NCBI GenBank assembly: GCA_046541415.1
Contig: JBKHDI010000004.1
Coordinates: forward strand, 45,100-109,099
Reading direction: 5' to 3'
Source: CAZOVB01 sp046541415
Lineage (GTDB): Bacteria; Planctomycetota; Phycisphaerae; SM23-33
DNA length: 64,000 nt
Position 1 is the first letter of the stretch; each line of letters starts with the position of its first letter. Of the stretch, positions 50,877 through 58,654 are shown one piece after another. A program made the translations under genes and the position numbers. Below the pieces are notes generated by a model. It had not been told where the DNA came from, ran no database searches, and was given only the letters and a program-made list of their open reading frames with translations.

Positions 50877-51983
50877 GTGGCGGTGGTGAGCGATCCCATT
50901 TTTATCCTGGCCGGTGGGGCGACGGGGGGGCATCTGTGTCCCGGTATTGCCGTGGCCGATGCGCTGGTCGAGGCCCAGCCGTCGGCCCGCGTGGTCTTCG
51001 CCTGTGCCGACCGCCCGACCGACCACGCCTTTCTCGACGAGTTGGGCTACGGCATGGTCGTCCAGCCGGTCCGTCCCCTGCCGCGTCGCCTGCGGGATGT
51101 AGGCCGCTTCTGGAGCGGGTGGCGCCGATCCCGGCGCATCGCCCGCGACCTGGTGGCCGATGTTCAGCCCGCGGCCGTGCTAGGCCTGGGCGGGTACGCC
51201 GCCGGGCCCGTGGTCCGCGAGGCAGCCCGGGCGGTGGTGGCCACAGCCCTGCTGAACCCGGACGCCGTACCGGGCAAGGCCAATCGCTACCTGGCCCGGC
51301 GGGTGGATGCGATTTTCACCCAGTTTCCCGAGACGGCCGAGACGTTCGGCGCCCGCCAGCGCCCGAAGATCCACTGCGTGGGCTGTCCGGTCCGGCGATT
51401 CGAGCCGACCGATCCAGCCTCGGCCAGGAAGCACTTCGGGCTCGATCCGGACAAGAAGGTCCTGCTGGTCCTCGGCGGTTCGCTGGGGGCTTTGTCGGTC
51501 AACCGCGCCGTCGATGCAGCCGCACCGCAATTGGCCCAGCTGGCCCCAGCGTGGCAACTGCTGCACCTGACCGGGGGGAAGGTCGACAACTGCGAGGCGT
51601 TCGGACAGATGCACGTGGTGCGCCTGGGCTTCTGCGACCGGATGGACCTGGCCTACGCCGCGGCCGACATGGTACTCTCACGCGGCGGGGCCTCGACGCT
51701 GGCCGAACTGGCCGACCGCAAGCTGCCTGCCGCCGTCATGCCCTACCCGTACCATCGCGACATGCAGCAGAAGCACAACGGAGCTGCCCTGGCCCGGGCC
51801 GGGGCCGCGGTGCTGATCGACGACGCCGTCAAACCCCAGCCCAACGCCGAAGCGATCAAACGCATTCTCCTGCCCGTGCTGCGGGACCCGGAGAAGCTGG
51901 CCCAGATGAAACGCAACGCCGCCACCCTGGCCGATCGGTCCGCCGCGGCCGCCGTGGCCGAGTGGATGCTCAGCCGCCGGTAA
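50877..51983 (+). CDS. murG: Lipid II synthase MurG
   Basis: Transfers GlcNAc from UDP-GlcNAc to lipid I on the cytoplasmic face of the membrane. The 368-residue GT-B enzyme has AGGATGGHLCPGIAVADAL (variant of the GGTGGH loop), LGLGGYAAGPVVREA, LLVLGGSLGALSVNRAV and SRGGASTLAELADRKLP. Three possible GTG starts (50877, 50883, 50886) follow a G-rich site; the first is given. It is four bases after ftsW. Confidence 0.93.
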   Translation: MAVVSDPIFILAGGATGGHLCPGIAVADALVEAQPSARVVFACADRPTDHAFLDELGYGMVVQPVRPLPRRLRDVGRFWSGWRRSRRIARDLVADVQPAAVLGLGGYAAGPVVREAARAVVATALLNPDAVPGKANRYLARRVDAIFTQFPETAETFGARQRPKIHCVGCPVRRFEPTDPASARKHFGLDPDKKVLLVLGGSLGALSVNRAVDAAAPQLAQLAPAWQLLHLTGGKVDNCEAFGQMHVVRLGFCDRMDLAYAAADMVLSRGGASTLAELADRKLPAAVMPYPYHRDMQQKHNGAALARAGAAVLIDDAVKPQPNAEAIKRILLPVLRDPEKLAQMKRNAATLADRSAAAAVAEWMLSRR

Positions 51984-52057
51984 AGAATTCCGCCCCCTCG
52001 ACACGATAGAACAGATAGAGGCCCCCTTGCCCTGCGCGGGTGGGGGCAGGATGCAGC

Positions 52058-53491
52058 ATGAGACAACCGCACGAAAACAAACCCGAGCCCGCCACACCTG
52101 CCTGCCCCGGCGACGAGCCTTTCGCCGGCCTGTCGGTCCACCTGATCGGCGTGGGAGGCTCGGGCATGCGAGCCGTGGCGCGGATGCTCCTGGGCAGGGG
52201 CGCGAAGGTATCCGGCTCGGACATCGCCGCCTCCGAGGCCACCGACCAACTCGCCCAGGCAGGGGCCCGGATCCACATCGGCCAGCGCGAAGAGAACCTC
52301 CCCGAGCCCTGCGACCTGGTGGTCTATTCGGCAGCGATCCACGAGCAGAACCCCGAGCGACTGGCGGCCGAGCGACGCGGAATCGAGACGATCAAATACT
52401 CCCAGATGCTCGGCCGGGCCATGGCAGGGCGGGTCGGCATGGCGGTGGCCGGGACGCACGGCAAGAGCACCACCTCGGCCATGCTGGCGGTGATCCTCCA
52501 CGAGGCGGGCCTGGAGCCCAGTTTCATCGTCGGGGCCGACGTCCACCAACTCGGCGGGCCCAGCGGCGTCGGCGCCGGTGAGCATTTTGTGGCCGAGGCC
52601 TGCGAGTTCGACCGCAGCTTCCTTTCGCTGCACCCGACCTGTGCTGCGATCCTCAACGTCGAGGAAGACCACCTCGACTGCTACCGCGACCTGGAGGCGA
52701 TTGTCGAGGCATTCCGCGCGTTCGCCGGTCTGATCCCTGCCGAGGGTGCGCTGGTGGTCAACGGCGAGGACCGTTCTGCGATGGCTGCGGCCCGGGGGGC
52801 AGCCTGCCAGATCCACACGTTCGGCCTGGACGAGTCCTGCCGTTGGCGGGCGGTGGATCTGTCCAGCCAGACCGGTCGGTTCCAGTTTGCCGTGCTCTTC
52901 GACGGCAGGGAGTTCTGCCGGATCAGCTCGGCCCTGCCGGGCCTGCACAACGCCTACAACGCCCTGGCCGCAACCGCCCTGGCGCACCTGGCGGGGGTGG
53001 ATGGCTCGCAGATCGGCCCTGCCCTGGGTCGTTTCGCCGGCACGGGCAGGCGGATGACCTTCAAGGGCCTGTTCGACTCGGTCCGGATCGTCGACGACTA
53101 CGCCCACCATCCCACCGAGATCCAGGCGACGCTGCGGGCCCTGGCCGAGTTCTACGAGCCCGAGCGGATCGTCTGCGTCTTCCAGCCGCACCAGCACAGC
53201 CGCACGCGGTTCCTGCTGAAGGATTTCGCCCGGAGTTTCGGCCTGGCCGATGAAGTCGTGGTCCCGGACATCTATTTTGTGCGGGACAGCGACCGGGAGA
53301 AGGATTACATTTCATCACAGGACCTGGTTTCACAGATCCGCCTGCATGGTGGCTCGGCACGGTATATCCGGACGATGGATCAGATCGTCGAGCACTTGCT
53401 TTCAGACCTCCGCGGTGGAGATCTGATCGTGACCATGGGGGCGGGCAACATTTGGGAAGTGGCCGATGAGCTTGTTCGCAGGCTTGGATGA
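52058..53491 (+). CDS. murC: UDP-N-acetylmuramate--L-alanine ligase
   Basis: Adds L-alanine to UDP-MurNAc, the first stem-peptide step. The 477-residue Mur ligase has the N-terminal HLIGVGGSGM loop, the ATP loop AGTHGKSTT, EACEFDRSFL, VDDYAHHPTEI and QPHQHSRT, all MurC-specific. ATG 52058 is chosen because AGGA lies six bases before it; an in-frame GTG at 52040 is possible. It overlaps murB by 26 bases. Confidence 0.95.
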   Translation: MRQPHENKPEPATPACPGDEPFAGLSVHLIGVGGSGMRAVARMLLGRGAKVSGSDIAASEATDQLAQAGARIHIGQREENLPEPCDLVVYSAAIHEQNPERLAAERRGIETIKYSQMLGRAMAGRVGMAVAGTHGKSTTSAMLAVILHEAGLEPSFIVGADVHQLGGPSGVGAGEHFVAEACEFDRSFLSLHPTCAAILNVEEDHLDCYRDLEAIVEAFRAFAGLIPAEGALVVNGEDRSAMAAARGAACQIHTFGLDESCRWRAVDLSSQTGRFQFAVLFDGREFCRISSALPGLHNAYNALAATALAHLAGVDGSQIGPALGRFAGTGRRMTFKGLFDSVRIVDDYAHHPTEIQATLRALAEFYEPERIVCVFQPHQHSRTRFLLKDFARSFGLADEVVVPDIYFVRDSDREKDYISSQDLVSQIRLHGGSARYIRTMDQIVEHLLSDLRGGDLIVTMGAGNIWEVADELVRRLG

Positions 53492-54344
53492 CATCGTAAG
53501 ACAGAACGAACCCCTGGCCGGCCATACGTGGTTCGGCATCGGCGGTCCGGCGCAGTATTTCATCTCGCCGCGCAATGTCGACCAGTTGGCCGCGGTGGTC
53601 AAACGCTGCCGCGAGAACTCCGTGCCGATGTACGTCATGGGCAGCGGGGCGAACCTGCTGATCGACGATGCCGGGATCGACGGCGCGGTGATCCGCCTGA
53701 CCGAGGGGTCGTTCAAGGAGATCCAGTTGATCGACGGCGGGATCCGCGTCGGGGCCGGCGTGGAGATGGGCAAACTCGTGCTGCGCTGCGTCCGCGACGG
53801 GCTTTCGGGCCTGGAGTGCCTCACCGGCATCCCGGGCTCGGTCGGCGGCTGCGTCCGGATGAACGCCGGAGGGGCCTTCGGCGATATCGGCAACTGCGTC
53901 AAATCCGTGCAGGTGATGACCGAATCGGGCGAGCAGTTCACCCGGTACCACGACGATCTGGCTTTTGCCTACCGCTCGACGAACATCACCAGCAAGTTCA
54001 TCCTCTCGGCCGAGTTCAGCCTCGAAGAGGAAGACCCGCACCAGATCCTCAAGCAGGTCAAGCAGATCTGGATCTACAAGAAGAACACCCAGCCGCTGGG
54101 CAGCCGCAACGCCGGTTGCATCTTCAAGAATCCGCGCGGCATCTCGGCCGGGGCTCTGATCGACCGGGCGGGCCTGAAGGGCAAGCAGGTCGGCGGGGCT
54201 TCGGTCTCCGAGAAGCACGCCAACTTCATCCTCGCCGAGGCCGGGACCAAGGCCTCCGACGTGCTGAAGCTGATCAACATCATCCGCGACGCGGTCTACG
54301 AGAAAAACGGCGTCTATCTCGAGCTGGAAGTCGAGGTCTGGTAG
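53466..54344 (+). CDS. murB: UDP-N-acetylenolpyruvoylglucosamine reductase
   Basis: FAD enzyme that reduces UDP-GlcNAc-enolpyruvate to UDP-MurNAc with NADPH. The 292-residue size, without the extra loop of type I enzymes, makes it type II. Blocks are TWFGIGGPA, VMGSGANLLI, LTGIPGSVGGCVRMNAGG and NAGCIFKNP. In the last block a cysteine stands where Escherichia coli MurB has the proton-donating serine (Ser229), a substitution seen in some type II enzymes. It overlaps murC by 26 bases. Confidence 0.93.
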   Translation: MSLFAGLDDIVRQNEPLAGHTWFGIGGPAQYFISPRNVDQLAAVVKRCRENSVPMYVMGSGANLLIDDAGIDGAVIRLTEGSFKEIQLIDGGIRVGAGVEMGKLVLRCVRDGLSGLECLTGIPGSVGGCVRMNAGGAFGDIGNCVKSVQVMTESGEQFTRYHDDLAFAYRSTNITSKFILSAEFSLEEEDPHQILKQVKQIWIYKKNTQPLGSRNAGCIFKNPRGISAGALIDRAGLKGKQVGGASVSEKHANFILAEAGTKASDVLKLINIIRDAVYEKNGVYLELEVEVW

Positions 54345-54388
54345 GCTCGCCGGCAGAATTCCGGAGAAAGCGAAAGAGCAGTCGAGCC

Positions 54389-55342
54389 ATGGAAGGCAGA
54401 GACAGCGACATCCCCAGACTGGACCTGACCGTGCTGATGGGTGGACCATCCGCCGAGCGGGAGGTTTCCCTCTGGTCCGGCACGGCCGTGGCCGACGCGC
54501 TGGAATCCGTCGGCCACAAAGTCACCCGATCCGACATCTCACCGACCAATGCCTCCGCCCTGGACCGTGAGGGCATCGACGCGGTCTTCATCGCCATGCA
54601 CGGGGCGTTCGGCGAGTCCGGCGAGGTCCAGCAACTCTGCGAGAACCGCAACCTGCCCTACGTGGGCTCCGAGCCCAGGCCCAGCCGCCTCTGCATGAAC
54701 AAGGCCGCGACCAAGCAGTTCCTCCGCCAGGCCAACCTGCCCACGCCCGACTGGATGATCATCGAAAGCTTCCACGCCCCGGCGACCTACCAGCCCTGGC
54801 TGGCCGAACTGCCCGTGCCCGTGGTGGTCAAACCCGTTGACGGCGGTTCGAGCGTCGACGTGACGATCGCCCGCGACGAGTCGACCCGCGATGAGAAGAT
54901 CGGCGAGCTGATCGAGATCTACGGCCGCGTGATGCTCGAACGCTTCGTCGAAGGGCGCGAGATGACCGTGGGCATCCTGGACGACCAGGCCCTGCCGATC
55001 TGCGAGATCCTGCCCGACGGGGCGTTCTACGACTATCGGGCCAAGTACTCCGACGACGCGGCCACGCGGTACATCTTCGACCACGGCCTGGATGCGTCGA
55101 CCACCGAGACGATGCAATCGATGGCCTTGGCCGCCCATCGATGCCTGGGCTGTCGGGACATGTCGCGGGTGGACTTCATCCTCGATCCGCAGAATCAGCC
55201 GCATATACTGGAAATCAACACCATCCCCGGGTTCACCAGCCATTCTCTGCTGCCCAAGGCTGCCGCCGAGGCGGGCGTGGACTTCGCCGGCCTGTGCGAC
55301 CGCCTGGTGCAGTTGGCCTGGGCCCGGGCAGCCAGACCATAG
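54389..55342 (+). CDS. ddl: D-alanine--D-alanine ligase
   Basis: Makes the D-Ala-D-Ala dipeptide for MurF. The 317-residue ATP-grasp enzyme has the N-terminal LMGGPSAEREVSLWSG, AMHGAFGESGEVQ, PVVVKPVDGGSSVDV, and the metal-binding ILEINTIPGFTSHSLLP near the end. The frame is open upstream through murB, but ATG 54389 lies at the family start. It lies between murB and the FtsQ-like gene. Confidence 0.93.
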   Translation: MEGRDSDIPRLDLTVLMGGPSAEREVSLWSGTAVADALESVGHKVTRSDISPTNASALDREGIDAVFIAMHGAFGESGEVQQLCENRNLPYVGSEPRPSRLCMNKAATKQFLRQANLPTPDWMIIESFHAPATYQPWLAELPVPVVVKPVDGGSSVDVTIARDESTRDEKIGELIEIYGRVMLERFVEGREMTVGILDDQALPICEILPDGAFYDYRAKYSDDAATRYIFDHGLDASTTETMQSMALAAHRCLGCRDMSRVDFILDPQNQPHILEINTIPGFTSHSLLPKAAAEAGVDFAGLCDRLVQLAWARAARP

Positions 55343-55356
55343 AGCAAGGACGCCTC

Positions 55357-56466
55357 ATGGCCAAGTCAGACAAGACAACCCGCAAGAGCAAGACCAGGCC
55401 CGACAAGCCGAAGCGCAAGACGTCGAAGCTGCCGGCCCCCAAAGAGCCCTCCGCCATCGGACGATGGTGGAACCACCTCGACGAACCGTCGCGCCAGCGG
55501 GTCCGGGCGCGGGCCGGCTGGCTGATCCTGGCCGTTCTGGCTGCGATCCCCGCCAGCCTGGCGCTTTCGATGGCCGAAGACAGCATCCTCTCCGGCCAGA
55601 AGGGGCCCGTCACCCGCCGGTACGTCATCCGCCTGGCCAACGCGCCATACTGGATGCCGCCTGCCACCGTCGAGCAGATCCACCAGCAGCTACGCCCGGA
55701 GAATTCGCAATTCAACGACGTCGACCTGGCCCGCCGCGTCTACGAACTGGCCGACAGGAACCCGTGGATCGCCAAGGTCGGGCAGGTCCGCAAGTTCTCG
55801 CCGCGCGAGGACGGCCAACCGGGCCGCGTGACCGTCCAGGCCGATTTCCGCGAGCCCTTCACCCGCGTGCTCTGGGCAGACTCCCGCGGGGAAAGGCCCC
55901 GCTGCTACGTCGACCGCCACGGCGTGGTCCTCCCGGCCGCCCAGGTGCCCCTCTATCGCACCGGGGCCACCGAAGATTCCCCCCAAGGCGTCTTCTACGC
56001 AGCCTCCGCCGCCCTGCCGACGGCCGGAACGGTCCGCGAGCTGCATTACGTGACTGTCGGCGGCCTGGCCGAGCCGGCCGTGACGCCCGGAAACCAGTGG
56101 GCCGGGCAGGATATCCAGGCCGCCCTGGACCTGGTCGCCGCACTGGCCTCTCGCCCGTACTACAAGGAAATCTTCATCCTGGATATCAGCAACTACCAAT
56201 CGCGGCGGACCAGCCGGGCCAGCGAAATCGTCCTGCATGCGCGGGAGGGTCGCTCGGGCACGACGCGGATCGACTTCGGACGCCTGCCGCGACACAACGG
56301 CGACTACGTCGTCAGCGTAGACCGCAAACTCGACAACCTCCAGCAGATCTACGAAGCCAACGGCAGGACGCTGATCGGCATCGACGCGGTGATCGACCTG
56401 CGGCACGATCCGCCCAGGCCCACGCCGCGGGAGATCCAACGTGCCCGACAAGCCCGTCAGGACTGA
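55357..56466 (+). CDS. FtsQ/DivIB-like division protein
   Basis: A 369-residue protein with a very basic cytoplasmic start (residues 1-30, rich in Lys), one membrane helix (about 54-72) and a large outer domain. This is the topology of FtsQ/DivIB, whose POTRA domain interacts with other divisome proteins. The stretch after the helix (VRKFSPREDGQPGRVTVQADFREPFTRV in parts, then RCYVDRHGVVLP) resembles the POTRA end and the beta domain of FtsQ, where the substrate-like DxxGxxL motif occurs. The location after ddl is the standard FtsQ position. Sequence identity is too low for a firm symbol. Confidence 0.68.
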   Translation: MAKSDKTTRKSKTRPDKPKRKTSKLPAPKEPSAIGRWWNHLDEPSRQRVRARAGWLILAVLAAIPASLALSMAEDSILSGQKGPVTRRYVIRLANAPYWMPPATVEQIHQQLRPENSQFNDVDLARRVYELADRNPWIAKVGQVRKFSPREDGQPGRVTVQADFREPFTRVLWADSRGERPRCYVDRHGVVLPAAQVPLYRTGATEDSPQGVFYAASAALPTAGTVRELHYVTVGGLAEPAVTPGNQWAGQDIQAALDLVAALASRPYYKEIFILDISNYQSRRTSRASEIVLHAREGRSGTTRIDFGRLPRHNGDYVVSVDRKLDNLQQIYEANGRTLIGIDAVIDLRHDPPRPTPREIQRARQARQD

Positions 56467-57133
56467 GAGAACCCGCCCGCCCAGCAGGCTGGACCTCTGG
56501 CTGCTCGTCCACCTGGCCGTGCTGTTCGGAGCATTGGCCGCGGGCCTCTGGCCGCAATGGATCGTCGCCGATGCGCCGATCCTCCGGGCCGCACCGCTGC
56601 CGCTTCTGGGCAGCCTGTCGGTGGGCCTTGCGATCTGCCTGCTGCTGATCTTCCCGCTTTCGGCAAGCTCCCCGGCCCGTTCGGCCGCGCGGGGGCACCC
56701 CGTCCGTCGAGGGCTGGGGGACCTGGCGTTTCTACTGGCCCCGGCCGGGCCTGCCTGTCTGGCGGCGGTCTGGCTGTCCGATGCTTCCCTGACCCAACTG
56801 GCGTGGGTCGGGGCCTATCTGCTGACACTTCTGCCGGCGGCGACGGCCGCAGCGGCCTGGCTGGCCAGGCCCGCCGGGCGCAGCTGGATTGCGGCCGCAT
56901 TGCTGCTGATCCTGGCCGGCCTGCCGATCGGCTGGTACCTGGCCAAGGACTTCGTCCTCTCTGCAGACGGGGAATGGCTGTGGCAGATGGGGCCCCTGAC
57001 ACGCATCTGGGACCTGGCAGGCGGATGGGGCGGGGCCCAGCCGCTCTGGTCGTGGCTGGTCTGGCCCCTTGCTGGCGCAGCCGCCCTGACCGCCCTGGCT
57101 GCAGTTCTCGCTAAAAGTTCGTCGCGCCGGTAG
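56441..57133 (+). CDS. Membrane protein of unknown function at the end of the division cluster
   Basis: A 230-residue protein with six or so predicted membrane helices, from LWLLVHLAVLFGALAAGLW near residue 20 to LWSWLVWPLAGAAALTALAAVL near the end, and a short hydrophilic N-terminus. Translation from GTG 56441 overlaps the FtsQ-like gene by 26 bases, so the two are coupled. No family was recognised. It occupies the place where ftsA, and then ftsZ, stand in most dcw clusters, but it has no resemblance to either. Involvement in division or wall synthesis is inferred from position only. Confidence 0.6.
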   Translation: MPDKPVRTERTRPPSRLDLWLLVHLAVLFGALAAGLWPQWIVADAPILRAAPLPLLGSLSVGLAICLLLIFPLSASSPARSAARGHPVRRGLGDLAFLLAPAGPACLAAVWLSDASLTQLAWVGAYLLTLLPAATAAAAWLARPAGRSWIAAALLLILAGLPIGWYLAKDFVLSADGEWLWQMGPLTRIWDLAGGWGGAQPLWSWLVWPLAGAAALTALAAVLAKSSSRR

Positions 57134-57142
57134 CCGATGAAT

Positions 57143-57171
57143 TTCACTGGGGGCCTGCGGGCGCCTATAAT
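57143..57171 (+). promoter_or_regulatory. Promoter of the small coiled-coil gene
   Basis: TTCACT at 57143-57148 and a perfect TATAAT at 57166-57171, spacer 17, giving a leader of about 55 bases to ATG 57233. It suggests the small gene is not simply the tail of the dcw transcript. Confidence 0.45.
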
Positions 57172-57232
57172 GGGCCGACTGCAGGCACGACCTTCGACCC
57201 AATCCGACAACCCCAACCTCCGCTGTGCCGAT

Positions 57233-57469
57233 ATGAGTGAATCGGAACACCCCTCGGATCAGTCCCAAGCAGCTGGGCAGCCTAAACCCTCAGCCGGGCA
57301 GCTGATGGAATCGATCCGCCAGGCCTCCAATGCCCTGGCAGGCAAGATCTCCAGGCAGGAAAATGCCCTGCGCATCCTCCAGGAGAAAGTCCGTCGACAG
57401 ACAGGCCAAGATGATTCGCCCGTACAGGGTCAGCCTGAATCCGGCGAGGACTACCAATCCGACCCCTGA
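57233..57469 (+). CDS. Small acidic-tailed coiled-coil protein
   Basis: A 78-residue soluble protein. The first 25 residues are Ser/Gln/Pro-rich and probably disordered; residues about 28-60 (LMESIRQASNALAGKISRQE then NALRILQEKVRRQ) form an amphipathic helix with coiled-coil spacing; the tail is polar and acidic. An upstream in-frame ATG exists at 57137, but it precedes the predicted promoter's start, so ATG 57233 is used. No family recognised. It is the last plus-strand gene before the amidohydrolase. Confidence 0.45.
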   Translation: MSESEHPSDQSQAAGQPKPSAGQLMESIRQASNALAGKISRQENALRILQEKVRRQTGQDDSPVQGQPESGEDYQSDP

Positions 57470-57527
57470 GCGGCGCTGAAGATTGCCCAAGCGGCGGCCC
57501 TGGCCCTGCGCGGGCGCATCGGCGGGC

Positions 57528-58322
57528 TTAGAGCCCCAGCAATCTGGCGGCGTTGTTGAGCAGGACGGCGCGGGTTTCGCGGGGCGAGAGGTCCAGCAGT
57601 TCGAGTTTCTGCAGCTCGGCGGCCTGGTCGTTCCAGGGCCAGTCCGTGCCGAACATCACCTTCTCAGGTCCATGGTCGCGGATGATCCGGACCGCCTGGG
57701 CCGGGTCGATCATCCCCAGGCTGAAGGAGGTCTCCAGCAGGGCGGTCGAGCCGATCAGGTGCTGCTGGACTTCGTTCCAGCTCTGCCAGCCGCCCATGTG
57801 GGTGCAGATGAGTTTGAGCTTGGGGAACCTGTCCAGCACGGCCCGGAGTCGGCGCGGGCTGGCGCGGTCGTCTTCGGGGTCGAAGGCGATGTCCTTGCCG
57901 GCGTGGATGGTCACGAGCATGTCGTGTTCGACCGCCGCCGCCCAGATCGGGTCCAGCAGGGGCTCGTCGGCAATGAAATCCTGGTACATCGGATGCAGTT
58001 TGATGCCCGGCAGGTCGGCGGCGGCGAATTTCGCGACCCATTTCTCCGGCTTCTTCATCCGCGGGTGGACCGAGCCGAGGGGGATGATCCGCTCGGAATG
58101 GATCTGCTTGCACCACTTGAGGATCCCCCGCACCTGGTCGGGCTTGGTGGCGATGGGGCAAAGTACGGAGATGTCGATATCGGCGGCGTCCATGGAGGCG
58201 ACCAGGCCGTCGACCGTGCCGTCGCCAACGGCCTGCCAGTCCCCGGCGGCCTGGAGCTTTTCAATCGCCCGGCCGGCCAGGGAATCCGGGAACGCGTGGG
58301 TGTGGATGTCAATCGCGGCCAT
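57528..58322 (-). CDS. Amidohydrolase-2 family metal-dependent hydrolase
   Basis: A 264-residue TIM-barrel hydrolase of the amidohydrolase-2 group (decarboxylases and lactonases such as ACMSD and PDC hydrolase). The metal site is visible as DIHTH at residues 5-9, the KLHPMYQDF and IHAGKD blocks, CTHMGG and FGTDWPW. The substrate is unknown. ATG 58322 is chosen over an open upstream frame because GGAGGATGGAGC lies directly before it. It is transcribed alone, with the unlinked exported-protein gene divergent across 332 bases. Confidence 0.82.
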   Translation of the reverse strand: MAAIDIHTHAFPDSLAGRAIEKLQAAGDWQAVGDGTVDGLVASMDAADIDISVLCPIATKPDQVRGILKWCKQIHSERIIPLGSVHPRMKKPEKWVAKFAAADLPGIKLHPMYQDFIADEPLLDPIWAAAVEHDMLVTIHAGKDIAFDPEDDRASPRRLRAVLDRFPKLKLICTHMGGWQSWNEVQQHLIGSTALLETSFSLGMIDPAQAVRIIRDHGPEKVMFGTDWPWNDQAAELQKLELLDLSPRETRAVLLNNAARLLGL

Positions 58323-58654
58323 GCTCCATCCTCCTGCCGGGCTCAACGTCAAGCTTCGGTTCACAAACAGGATACCAGCTTGCAGTCGAGTTGAACAATG
58401 CTTACTTTTGAGCGGTGGTTGGCCGGAGTGTTCGCAGCGGAGGCAGGCGCAGATGGGATTTCGGCAAACCATTGCAGAATTTTACGTGTCGTCCGTAATA
58501 ATGGCGGAGTTGTTCCGACAGAAAAGGTACCGATAGCGGCCGGGTGGCCGCGGCAGTTATACTATTCATAATGGTGGGTCGGAAGACCGCTCCGGGCGTT
58601 GGCCCGGGCCTGGCCCGGCAGGAATGGATCCAGCCTTCAACAGGAGATCGCAAG
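58323..58654. other. 332-base divergent intergenic region
   Basis: No reading frame with supporting features. It holds the ribosome site of the amidohydrolase gene at its left edge and, towards the right, TATACT at 58558-58563 and CATAAT at 58567-58572 as possible -10 boxes for the exported-protein gene, neither with a good -35. A CAGGAG ribosome site ends the gap. No hairpins of note were seen. Confidence 0.4.
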
